Below are positions 1 through 8,418 of a stretch of 35,304 nucleotides of DNA, piece after piece. Source of the DNA: CAJQHT01 sp038123275 (GTDB lineage: Bacteria > Pseudomonadota > Alphaproteobacteria > Rickettsiales > UBA1997); assembly GCA_038123275.1 (NCBI GenBank), contig JAYORG010000015.1, forward strand, positions 1 through 35,304, in the 5' to 3' direction. Below the pieces are notes generated by a model. The model worked only from the letters and a program-made list of their open reading frames with translations, did not search any database and was not told the origin of the DNA. The position numbers and the translations under genes are program-made. Position 1 is the first letter of the stretch. Each line of letters begins with the position of its first letter.

Positions 1-990
1 TGGATATTGATGTATTAGCTAATGATAGTGATATAGATTCTACTGATGTTTTAACTGTTACTAATGCTACTATTTTAGATATTGCTACTGATTTACCAAC
101 TGCTAATCAGGTGTTTCATTTTTCAGCTTCTGATTTATCAGCTTTAAATAATGGTGATTCTGTTTCTTTGTGGGATGATAGAGCAGATGCTATTGGCGGT
201 TCTAATGATGCAACTACACTTACAGCTTCTCCAACCTATGATTCTAGTGCTTTTGGTGGATATGGTGGAGTTGATTTTTCTGCCGGTAGTGTTGGATTGC
301 AAGTTGCTGATGATTCAAATATTAATTTATCAACCTTTACTGAAAAATCTTTTGCTGTTGCGATTAAGACAGGTAGTGATATTAGTGGTGATCAAGTAAT
401 ATATGAGCAAGGTGGAGGAACTCATGGTTATGCTATTGTTATTCAAAATAACCATTTATTTGTTTCTGCTTGGGAAAATGGTAATATACCATATTCTGTA
501 GATTTAGGTGAAGTTAGTGCAGATACGGAATATTCAGCTATTTTAGTTCATAATAATGGAACATTATCCGGATATTTAAATGGTGTTGAGATTGGTTCTG
601 TGACTGGAGTTCCTGATATTCCTAGTCATTCAGGTGATGTTGGTATTGGTGCGCCAGATGATGCTGGTAAATTGCCGGATGGCACTAGTGGTGGTATTCC
701 TTTTGCTGGTGTTATTGGTGAATTATCTAGCTGGAATTCAGCATTAGATGGTAGTGAAGTTAAACAAGTTAATGAATATTTAGCAAATAATTTAGGGCTT
801 CCTAATACAGATACAGGTACGGTAACTGTTAATCCTGATAATACAGTTAATTTTGATCCAGGTGATTCTTATGATTATTTGAAAGATGGTGAATCAATTG
901 ATATAGTTATTGAGTATGAAGTTGATGATGGTAATGGTGGAATTGTTACTAGTCAGGCTACTGTAACTATTACTGGTAGTGATGATGCCC
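1..990 (+). repeat. Internal duplication, copy 1 (cadherin-like domain split by LamG-like domain)
   Basis: This segment of the giant gene encodes the start of a cadherin-like domain (DIDVLANDSDIDSTD), then about 235 residues of LamG-like sequence, then the rest of the cadherin-like domain (TVTVNPDNTVNFDPG to VTITGSDDAP). It matches 3553-4540 in the same order. The first 55 bases are identical between the copies and the rest has diverged. Confidence 0.8.
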
Positions 991-3900
991 CAGTAATTGA
1001 TGTTGCTACTGGTAGTACAATTACAGAAGAGTCAGTTTCAACTGCAACTGTTGTTGCTACATTTGAAGCTAGTGATGCTGATTTTGGTGATTCAGAAAAT
1101 ATTACATTTTCTATTACTTCTGGTAATGAAAATGGTTACTTTATGATTGATCCTGATACTGGAGTTGTAACTTTAAGTTCTGTTGGTGTATTAGCCATTA
1201 ATGATGATAATGGAATTGATCTTTTAAGTATGAATATTGGTGTAACGGCAACTGATGGAACCTATAATTCATCTGAAGCTATCGTAGCAGTTACAATTGA
1301 TAGGGTAGATGATAATGCCCCTACAATAGATACAGCAAATAGTAATGTGTTATTAGAGGAAGCTTTAAGTGTGGGTGATGAAGTTGCTACATTTACAGCT
1401 TCTGATTTAGATGATCAAAGTAGTGTTACATTCTCTATAACTTCTGGTAATGGAAGTGGTTATTTTGAAATTCTTGATCCAAACACTGGAACAGTTACAT
1501 TAACTGCTGCTGGTGTTGCAGCTATTAATGATGATAATTCTGTTGATATTACTAGTTTAAATATTGGTGTAACAGCTACAGATGGCACTAATAATTCAAA
1601 TGAAACATTACTAGCAATAGATATTACTAGAGTAAATGATAATGCACCTGTTGTTGGAGTGGTTAATTTAGGCACAGTTGAAGAAGATGAAGTTGTTATT
1701 ATTACGCAAGCTCAATTACTTGCTAATGCTAGTGATTTAGATGATCAAGATGTTTTGGATGTTACTAGTGTTACTCTAAATAATCCAAGTGATGGTAATT
1801 TAGTTGATAATGGAAATGGAACATGGAGCTTTACTCCTGCTGGTGATGAAGGAATACCAAATGTTGTATTTAACTTTACAGTAAGCGATGGTGACCCTGC
1901 TCATGATCAAAATTCAACAGCCACTCTTACTGTTGATGATGAGGCTGATGAAGCTGATTTAACTACAGTTAATGTTGCTAAATTTGTAAATCCAACATTG
2001 GATTTTGAAGGTGCTATAACTGATAATTGGTCTGAAGTTGGTGATGTAAATACAGATAATAGTCATGAAGGTTATAGTCCAACCTCTGGAGCTCAAATGG
2101 CTAAATTGGCTCTTTCAAATGGTGGTGGTGTTTCAAATAATATATCTAATGCTGAAAGTGCCCTAGGATTAAATGCTGGTGATTTGGCTGCAGTATTAAC
2201 AGCTGAAACTGGTGATGCAGCTAACTCTATTCCTAAAAAAATTAGTATAATGCATAATAATTTATATTTAGAAGTTGGTGATCAAGTATCATTTGATTGG
2301 AACTTTATTGATAAAGAGAATGATACAAGTGGAATTGATAGTGCAATTCTTGTGGTTGATGGTAATGTTATTGTTCTTTCTCATTCAGATATAGTTAATG
2401 GATCTGGTGGAACTGGCAGTACTGGATGGCAAACTTATACATATACTGCTACTGCAACTGGACCGATACAGTTTGGTTTTGCTGTTATAAATGGTAAAAA
2501 TAATGGTGATAATTCATCGTTATTAGTAGATAATGTAGAGATAGTTGAGGCTTCACCAGGTATAGATCTTGATATTACAGCTAGTTTAACTGATACAGAT
2601 GGATCAGAAACATTGTCAATTGAAATATCTAATCTTCCAGCTGGAGCTACTTTGAGTGCGGGTAATGAAAGTGGTGGGGTATGGACACTAACTGAGGCTC
2701 AATTAACTGGGCTACAGTTAAATACTGCGGTTGGATTTATAGGGACTATTAATTTAAATGTTGATGCCATTACAACTGATGCTGATGGAAGTACTGCTAC
2801 TAATACTAGTGTTTTAGAGGTTATAGTTACTGAATTTGATACTGTTACTGGTTCAACAGATATTGCTCCTTCAGGTGCTGATGATACTTTAGTAATTGAT
2901 GAGGATACATCACATGTATTTAGTGAAAGTGATTTTGGCTTTAGTGATGTAGATGGTCATAATTTCCTAAGTGTTGTTATTACAACCTTACCGGGTAATG
3001 GAGCATTAGAGTTAAATTCTGTTGCGGTTACTCAAGATCAAGAAATATTAGTTGCTGATATACCTAATTTAGTATTTACGCCAGATCCTGATGATGAAGG
3101 TGTGGGATATGCAGATATTGGATTTAAAGTTAAGGATGATAGTGGCACTAATAATATTGATGATACTGAAAACTTTATAACATTTGATGTAACTAATATT
3201 GATGATGCCTCAGTGGTTAGTGGTACATTTACTGGTAATACAATAGAAGATAATCCAGCAACTGCAGTTGGTACTATTGCTATATCTGATATTGATGCTG
3301 GAGATAATCCTACTTTTGATGATGTTACTATTAATAGTACTTATGGTACTTTAGATCTAGTATCTGGTGCTTGGACTTATACTTTAAATAGCTCTGTTGT
3401 TCAAAATTTAGCTTCTGGTGCTATAGTTGATGATATTGTTACTTTAACAGCTAGTGATGGAACGCAACAAGATATTACTGTTAGTATTACTGGTACTAAC
3501 GATGTTCCTATTTTAACTGCTGATGTAGACACAGTAACAGAAGATAATACAGTGGATATTGATGTATTAGCTAATGATAGTGATATAGATTCTACTGATG
3601 TTTTAACGGTTACTGATGCAACTATTAGTGTTGTAACGGATTTACCAACTTCTGATCAGGTATTCCATTTTTCAGCTGCTGATTTGTCAACTTTGAATAA
3701 TGGTGATCCTGTGACTTTATGGGATGATAAGGCAGATACTGTTGGTGGATCTAATGATGCTATTGCAATTACAGCTCCAACTTATGATGATTCTTCGTTT
3801 AGTGGCTATGGTGGGGTTGATTTTTCAGGTGGAAATCATGGGTTTAATATAGTCAATGACTCTGCCATTAACCTATCATCATTTAGTGAAAAATCAATTG

Positions 3901-6900
3901 CTGCAGTATTTAAAACTGGTAGTGATGTTAGTGGTGATCAGGTTATTTATGAACAAGGTGATGGTAGTAAGGGTTATAATATGGTAATTACTGGTGGAGA
4001 TCTTTATGTGCAAGGATGGAGTGCTAGTGGTTCGGTTTATAGTGTTAATTTAGGTGCTGTTGCAGCCGATACGGAATATTCTGCTATGATGATTCATGAT
4101 AATGCAACTATAACTGGATATTTAAATGGTACCCAAATTGGGTCTGTAGCTGCGGCAACCATTGGTTCACATTCTGGCTCTATAGGTATTGGACAGGCTG
4201 ATAGTACAACAAAATTGCCAAATGGTAGTAATATTAGTGGTGATGGAGGGTATTTTAAAGGAACAGTTGCTGAATTATCCAGTTGGAATAAAGTTTTAGA
4301 TAGTGGTGAGGTTGCACAAATAAATGATCATATGGGTAGTATTATGGGTACAGCAGTTTCTGCCGGGACAGCCACTATTAATCCAGATAATACAGTAACA
4401 TTTGATCCAGGAACTGATTTTGACTATTTAAAACCAGGGGAAACAAAAGATGTAACAATTGAATATGAAGTAGATGATGGTAATGGTGGTGTTGTAACTA
4501 GTGAAGTTACTATTACCGTTACTGGTAGTGAAGATGCAACAATTGTTTCTGGAGATGTTGCTGGAGGGGTAACAGAAGGAAATATTGGAGATGTTATTAT
4601 TGCAGCTGGTTCAATAACTATAGATGATGCTGATGCTGGGGATAATCCAACACTTCTTGATTCTACTATTGTTGGTACTTATGGAACATTAGTTTTAACT
4701 AGTGGCAGTTGGGTTTATACCTTAGATCAAAATACTGTGCAACAATTAACAGCTAGTGATGTTGTTAATGATGTTATCTCTGTAATTGCTTCAGATGGAA
4801 CTAGTCATGATATTACCATGACTATTACTGGAACCAACAATAACCCAGTAGTTGTTTCTGATTCTGGACCTGCTATTGATGAAGATGGATTTACAACCTT
4901 TAATGAAGCTGATTTATTAGCTAATGCAACTGATGTGGATAGTTCTAATTTATCTATTGTACCAGGGTCATATACTAGTAGTGATGGTGTAGTAACTGTT
5001 AATGCTGGTGTTGTAACATTTACCCCAACTCCTGATTTATCTGGTAATACAACATTTACTTATCAAGTTCAAGATGAGCATGGTGGAGTTGGAACAGGTA
5101 CAGTTAGTGTTTATGTAAATCCTATTACTGATGATGTTGATGTGACAGCTATTGATGGCTTTGCTACTGGTAAAATAAATGTATTTGAAAGTATTTTTGA
5201 AGATGAATCTTTTAATAGTGTATTTGCTTATATTGACAATATTAGAAATGATGGAGTTGGTGGTAATGATTACTTATCTAAGAAAACCCTTACATATGAT
5301 ATTGTAGATGGATGGAGTGCTGGTGCTATACAACATCCTGATGATTCTAGTCAAAATACTATTCATGGGCAAGCTATAGAATGGTTGTCAACTAGTAGTG
5401 TGCATTCTATAACAGGAAGTGGTATTATAGAGTTAGATTATTCAAATTATGATGGGTTTGCTGATACTGGGCATATAACCAGAACAGTTTCAACTATTAG
5501 TGGGGCTGAATATCAATTAGATCTACTTGCTACTTCTGGTCTTGATGATGGTACCGCTTTAGCGGCAAATATGAAGTTTGAAATGGTTGTAACAGATGCT
5601 GTGACCATGAATGTTTTAGCTTCAAGAACTGTTGATCTAACAGGAAATCCGTTAGAAATTAATTGGCAACGTTTTAGTGAAGATTTTATAGGAAATGGTA
5701 ATGATGTGATAATTGATATTTATCAGTCTCACGATACTAGTGTTCTTTCTGAATATGGTAGAGGACCATGGTTAGATGATATCAGGTTGTTTGAAACTAA
5801 TGGTGGTAGAGTAGTTGATATGGATGATTTGATAACTATAGATACTACTGATTTGGATGGATCGGAAATATTTGATATTACTATTACTGGAGTTCCTGCT
5901 ACTATAACCTTTAATAGTGATGCTGATTACACTTCAACAGATTTAGGAGGAGGTGTTTGGAATGTGGTTGGTACTAATATTAATGGTTTAACTATGTTAA
6001 TTCCAATAGGCTATGCTAATCTTGCTCCAATACCATTAGATGTTTCTTTAACAGCTAATGACCCAGGTGATCCGACAATTAAATATAGTAGTAATCAAAC
6101 TCTAAGTATTTATCAACAAGAAGCTCTAGAGTTTTATGCTGCTACAGATACTGCTGATTTAACTCCATCTATTTCAGGAAGTGAGGAACCAGGTGCTACT
6201 ATGACTATTGATATTGTTCAGGGTACAAACACATTTGTTTATACTGTTGTTGCTGATGATGATGGCAATTGGGCAATTGATGTTACTACGGATGATGATA
6301 ATACTAATACTCCAACATTTATTGATGGAGATAGTTTAGCTATAACAGTTACTTCTAGTACTGGTAATACTTTAAATCATACTATGAATATAGATAGTAC
6401 TCCACCAGGGTCTGTTGCAACAGCGGTAATAATTAATGATGGTGCTGATAATGTTATTACTCAAGAAACAGAAACCATTACAGTTGATGTTGATTTAACT
6501 GGAACAAATGCAGTTGCTGGTAATTTAGTAAGGTTGTCTTGGGGTACCGCATCAGCTGATTCAACTAATACTTTATTTGTTAATGATCAAAGGGTTATTT
6601 ACCATGAATTAACTATTGCTGATATTGCTTCTGGAGCTGTTAATATTGAAATTCCAGATGAAGTAATTGATTCTACTGATCCAGATATTAATCCAGGAGT
6701 AACAGATAACACAAATAGTGTTTGGGTACAAATAATGGATAGTGCTGGTAATATTTCGGATGATTCTCCGCCGCAAACATTTACTTTGGCGCCAATTGTA
6801 ATTGATCTAGATGGTGATGGTGTTGAGTATAGTCACTTAGATGAAAGTAATGTTATGTTTGACGCTGATCACGATGGAACAAAAGAGCATGTAGCATGGG

Positions 6901-7514
6901 CTGGGGCTGATGATGGTGTATTGGTATTTGACTTTGATGATGATGATATAATTAATAAAACTAATGAAGTTTCGTATCTTGGCTATAAAGAAGGTGCAGA
7001 AACTGATCTTGACGGGTTGGCAGGTTTTGATACTAGTAATGATGGTATGTTGAATGCTGAAGATGAATTCTTTACCTTATTTAAAGTGTGGAATGATGCT
7101 GATTTAGATGGTGTTACTGATGAAGGAGAGTTATTTACATTAGATGAACTTGGTATTGCTGAATTTAATTTAGAAAGTGATAATAATTTAAATTTAATTG
7201 GCGATATTATTGAACATGGTAAGTCAACTTATACTAAAACTGATGGAACAGAAATGGAATTCTCAGATGCTGAGTTCTATTATGAAGAAGGTGACTTTGA
7301 GGTTGTTAATATTGAAGAATTTACTACTGGCTATGATTCAGCAGAGTCTTCAGAATCTGATATAATAGACTTCTATCAAAGTGACATTGGTGAGGATTAT
7401 CTTGCTGATAGCAGTGAGTTTGAAGGTGCTAATGGTACAACAGACGCCTTTATTGCCAATTCTGACAGTGAAATTGATACTTTGGTTATTAATTTTGAAA
7501 ATACTAATTTCTAG
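1..7514 (+). CDS. Giant modular surface/secreted protein (cadherin-like, VCBS-type, LamG-like), 5' partial
   Basis: The frame is open from the window edge (first full codon at 3), so the GTG at 111 is not the true start; the gene begins upstream. About 2,500 residues are visible. They are strongly acidic, rich in D, T, S, N and G, and I see no cysteine, as in large exported adhesins. Modules in order: cadherin-like strands split by a LamG-like domain (nt 1-990), two cadherin repeats (about 990-1650), another cadherin-like unit, a possible carbohydrate-binding-like region (about 1990-2560), a VCBS-type repeat (about 3210-3510), a second cadherin/LamG composite (3553-4540), a second VCBS-type repeat (4540-4850), a jelly-roll-like stretch (about 5160-5810) and Ig-like units. 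The C-terminal part (from about 6800) starts with IDLDGDGVE and carries several Asp-rich EF-hand-like loops, as in type I-secreted adhesins. No glycine-rich RTX nonamers and no transporter genes are visible. Adhesion or matrix binding is inferred. Confidence 0.85.
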   Translation, partial: DIDVLANDSDIDSTDVLTVTNATILDIATDLPTANQVFHFSASDLSALNNGDSVSLWDDRADAIGGSNDATTLTASPTYDSSAFGGYGGVDFSAGSVGLQVADDSNINLSTFTEKSFAVAIKTGSDISGDQVIYEQGGGTHGYAIVIQNNHLFVSAWENGNIPYSVDLGEVSADTEYSAILVHNNGTLSGYLNGVEIGSVTGVPDIPSHSGDVGIGAPDDAGKLPDGTSGGIPFAGVIGELSSWNSALDGSEVKQVNEYLANNLGLPNTDTGTVTVNPDNTVNFDPGDSYDYLKDGESIDIVIEYEVDDGNGGIVTSQATVTITGSDDAPVIDVATGSTITEESVSTATVVATFEASDADFGDSENITFSITSGNENGYFMIDPDTGVVTLSSVGVLAINDDNGIDLLSMNIGVTATDGTYNSSEAIVAVTIDRVDDNAPTIDTANSNVLLEEALSVGDEVATFTASDLDDQSSVTFSITSGNGSGYFEILDPNTGTVTLTAAGVAAINDDNSVDITSLNIGVTATDGTNNSNETLLAIDITRVNDNAPVVGVVNLGTVEEDEVVIITQAQLLANASDLDDQDVLDVTSVTLNNPSDGNLVDNGNGTWSFTPAGDEGIPNVVFNFTVSDGDPAHDQNSTATLTVDDEADEADLTTVNVAKFVNPTLDFEGAITDNWSEVGDVNTDNSHEGYSPTSGAQMAKLALSNGGGVSNNISNAESALGLNAGDLAAVLTAETGDAANSIPKKISIMHNNLYLEVGDQVSFDWNFIDKENDTSGIDSAILVVDGNVIVLSHSDIVNGSGGTGSTGWQTYTYTATATGPIQFGFAVINGKNNGDNSSLLVDNVEIVEASPGIDLDITASLTDTDGSETLSIEISNLPAGATLSAGNESGGVWTLTEAQLTGLQLNTAVGFIGTINLNVDAITTDADGSTATNTSVLEVIVTEFDTVTGSTDIAPSGADDTLVIDEDTSHVFSESDFGFSDVDGHNFLSVVITTLPGNGALELNSVAVTQDQEILVADIPNLVFTPDPDDEGVGYADIGFKVKDDSGTNNIDDTENFITFDVTNIDDASVVSGTFTGNTIEDNPATAVGTIAISDIDAGDNPTFDDVTINSTYGTLDLVSGAWTYTLNSSVVQNLASGAIVDDIVTLTASDGTQQDITVSITGTNDVPILTADVDTVTEDNTVDIDVLANDSDIDSTDVLTVTDATISVVTDLPTSDQVFHFSAADLSTLNNGDPVTLWDDKADTVGGSNDAIAITAPTYDDSSFSGYGGVDFSGGNHGFNIVNDSAINLSSFSEKSIAAVFKTGSDVSGDQVIYEQGDGSKGYNMVITGGDLYVQGWSASGSVYSVNLGAVAADTEYSAMMIHDNATITGYLNGTQIGSVAAATIGSHSGSIGIGQADSTTKLPNGSNISGDGGYFKGTVAELSSWNKVLDSGEVAQINDHMGSIMGTAVSAGTATINPDNTVTFDPGTDFDYLKPGETKDVTIEYEVDDGNGGVVTSEVTITVTGSEDATIVSGDVAGGVTEGNIGDVIIAAGSITIDDADAGDNPTLLDSTIVGTYGTLVLTSGSWVYTLDQNTVQQLTASDVVNDVISVIASDGTSHDITMTITGTNNNPVVVSDSGPAIDEDGFTTFNEADLLANATDVDSSNLSIVPGSYTSSDGVVTVNAGVVTFTPTPDLSGNTTFTYQVQDEHGGVGTGTVSVYVNPITDDVDVTAIDGFATGKINVFESIFEDESFNSVFAYIDNIRNDGVGGNDYLSKKTLTYDIVDGWSAGAIQHPDDSSQNTIHGQAIEWLSTSSVHSITGSGIIELDYSNYDGFADTGHITRTVSTISGAEYQLDLLATSGLDDGTALAANMKFEMVVTDAVTMNVLASRTVDLTGNPLEINWQRFSEDFIGNGNDVIIDIYQSHDTSVLSEYGRGPWLDDIRLFETNGGRVVDMDDLITIDTTDLDGSEIFDITITGVPATITFNSDADYTSTDLGGGVWNVVGTNINGLTMLIPIGYANLAPIPLDVSLTANDPGDPTIKYSSNQTLSIYQQEALEFYAATDTADLTPSISGSEEPGATMTIDIVQGTNTFVYTVVADDDGNWAIDVTTDDDNTNTPTFIDGDSLAITVTSSTGNTLNHTMNIDSTPPGSVATAVIINDGADNVITQETETITVDVDLTGTNAVAGNLVRLSWGTASADSTNTLFVNDQRVIYHELTIADIASGAVNIEIPDEVIDSTDPDINPGVTDNTNSVWVQIMDSAGNISDDSPPQTFTLAPIVIDLDGDGVEYSHLDESNVMFDADHDGTKEHVAWAGADDGVLVFDFDDDDIINKTNEVSYLGYKEGAETDLDGLAGFDTSNDGMLNAEDEFFTLFKVWNDADLDGVTDEGELFTLDELGIAEFNLESDNNLNLIGDIIEHGKSTYTKTDGTEMEFSDAEFYYEEGDFEVVNIEEFTTGYDSAESSESDIIDFYQSDIGEDYLADSSEFEGANGTTDAFIANSDSEIDTLVINFENTNF
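3553..4540 (+). repeat. Internal duplication, copy 2 (cadherin-like domain split by LamG-like domain)
   Basis: Second copy of the composite module at 1-990, offset by about 3,550 bases and in frame. It has the same opening DIDVLANDSDIDSTD, the same LamG-like hallmarks (VFHFSAADLSTLNNGD, YGGVDFSGG, AELSSWNKVLDSGEV) and the same closing TATINPDNTVTFDPG strand. The copy has lost one codon relative to copy 1 just before the LamG part. Confidence 0.8.
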
Positions 7515-7575
7515 ATAATTCTTTTGTTTAGTATTACACAACCCTGTTTCTAGTTTGTTTTACACAAAAGTAAGC

Positions 7576-7604
7576 TTGACTTGGTTAAAGGCTTAAATTA
7601 TCTT
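7576..7604 (+). promoter_or_regulatory. Putative sigma70 promoter of tRNA-His
   Basis: A -35 TTGACT at 7576-7581 and a -10 TATCTT at 7599-7604 are separated by 17 bases. The expected start near 7611 lies about a dozen bases before the tRNA. The -10 is a moderate match only. Confidence 0.45.
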
Positions 7605-7623
7605 CCTTAAATATAAAATTAAT

Positions 7624-7700
7624 GGCAGACGTAGCTCAGTTGGTAGAGCGCTAGGTTGTGGTTCTAGTGGTCGCGGGTTCAATCCCCGTCGTTTGCCCCA
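7624..7700 (+). tRNA. tRNA-His (anticodon GTG)
   Basis: A full cloverleaf can be folded. The acceptor stem pairs GCAGACG (7625-7631) with CGTTTGC (7690-7696). The anticodon stem CTAGG/TCTAG holds the loop TTGTGGT with anticodon GTG. The T arm is GCGGG-TTCAATC-CCCGT. The histidine-specific extra G at position -1 (7624) is encoded and faces C73 (7697). The 3' CCA is genome-encoded at 7698-7700. The extra G-1 opposite C73 supports histidine identity independently of the anticodon. Confidence 0.97.
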
Positions 7701-7720
7701 TCAATTTATATTTAATTATA

Positions 7721-8407
7721 ATGGATATAATATTTTTTGCAGCAGTAGCGTTATTTATATTTTTTAAGCTTAAAAGTCAATTTGGCAAGGTGGATGAAGA
7801 TCAAAAACGCGAAGCTATTAAAAAATTTCTTAAAGAACAAGCCGATATCACATCTTCTAATGATATTAAAGATATGCAAGATAAAGAATTGGATGGCAAG
7901 AAGCTAGAAAATGAGGAGAAGATAGATTCAAGAAATAAAGAAATATTTGATAAATTAACCCCTAAATTAAGAGAAGATCTTATTGTGGTTTTAGAAAAAT
8001 CAAGAGTTGGAGCAGCAGATTTTGTAGATGGTGCTAGTAAGGCATTTGAAATGATTGTGTCTGCCTTTTCTAGTGGCAATAAAGATACATTAAAAGCTCT
8101 ATTATCTAAAGATTTATTTACAAAGTTTGCCAGTGCAATAGATGATCGTACACAAAAAAATACTAGTTTAAATACTAATGTGATATCAATTGATCAAATT
8201 GTAATAAAAGATGCTAAATTGCAAAATAGTAAAGCTTTGATATCTGTTAATTTTATATCTAAGCAAATTAGTTATGTTTTAGATGAGAAAGAAGAGTTAG
8301 TAGATGGCAGTAGAGAGGACATAAATGAGATTTCTGATCTTTGGACATTTAGTAGAGATACTAAGTCTAAAAATCCAAATTGGACAATAATTTCTACTAA
8401 ATCTTAA
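7721..8407 (+). CDS. Tim44-like domain protein, membrane-anchored
   Basis: A protein of 228 residues. An N-terminal hydrophobic helix (MDIIFFAAVALFIFFKL) is followed by a charged linker (about residues 20-75) and a C-terminal Tim44-like domain starting near VGAADFVDGASKAFEMIVSAF and ending SDLWTFSRDTKSKNPNWTII. The domain is related to the mitochondrial import-motor protein Tim44; alphaproteobacterial homologues are inner-membrane proteins, and the membrane anchor here fits that. The start at ATG 7721 is chosen because the longer open frame from 7658 begins inside tRNA-His. Only 11 bases separate it from aconitase, so the two are probably cotranscribed. The family assignment is good; the exact function is unknown. 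Confidence 0.82.
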   Translation: MDIIFFAAVALFIFFKLKSQFGKVDEDQKREAIKKFLKEQADITSSNDIKDMQDKELDGKKLENEEKIDSRNKEIFDKLTPKLREDLIVVLEKSRVGAADFVDGASKAFEMIVSAFSSGNKDTLKALLSKDLFTKFASAIDDRTQKNTSLNTNVISIDQIVIKDAKLQNSKALISVNFISKQISYVLDEKEELVDGSREDINEISDLWTFSRDTKSKNPNWTIISTKS

Positions 8408-8418
8408 AATTATTTGTT

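Noticed and set aside
7658..7720. Start of the Tim44-like protein at GTG 7658
   Set aside because: This start lies within tRNA-His and adds residues foreign to the family; ATG 7721 begins directly with the membrane anchor.
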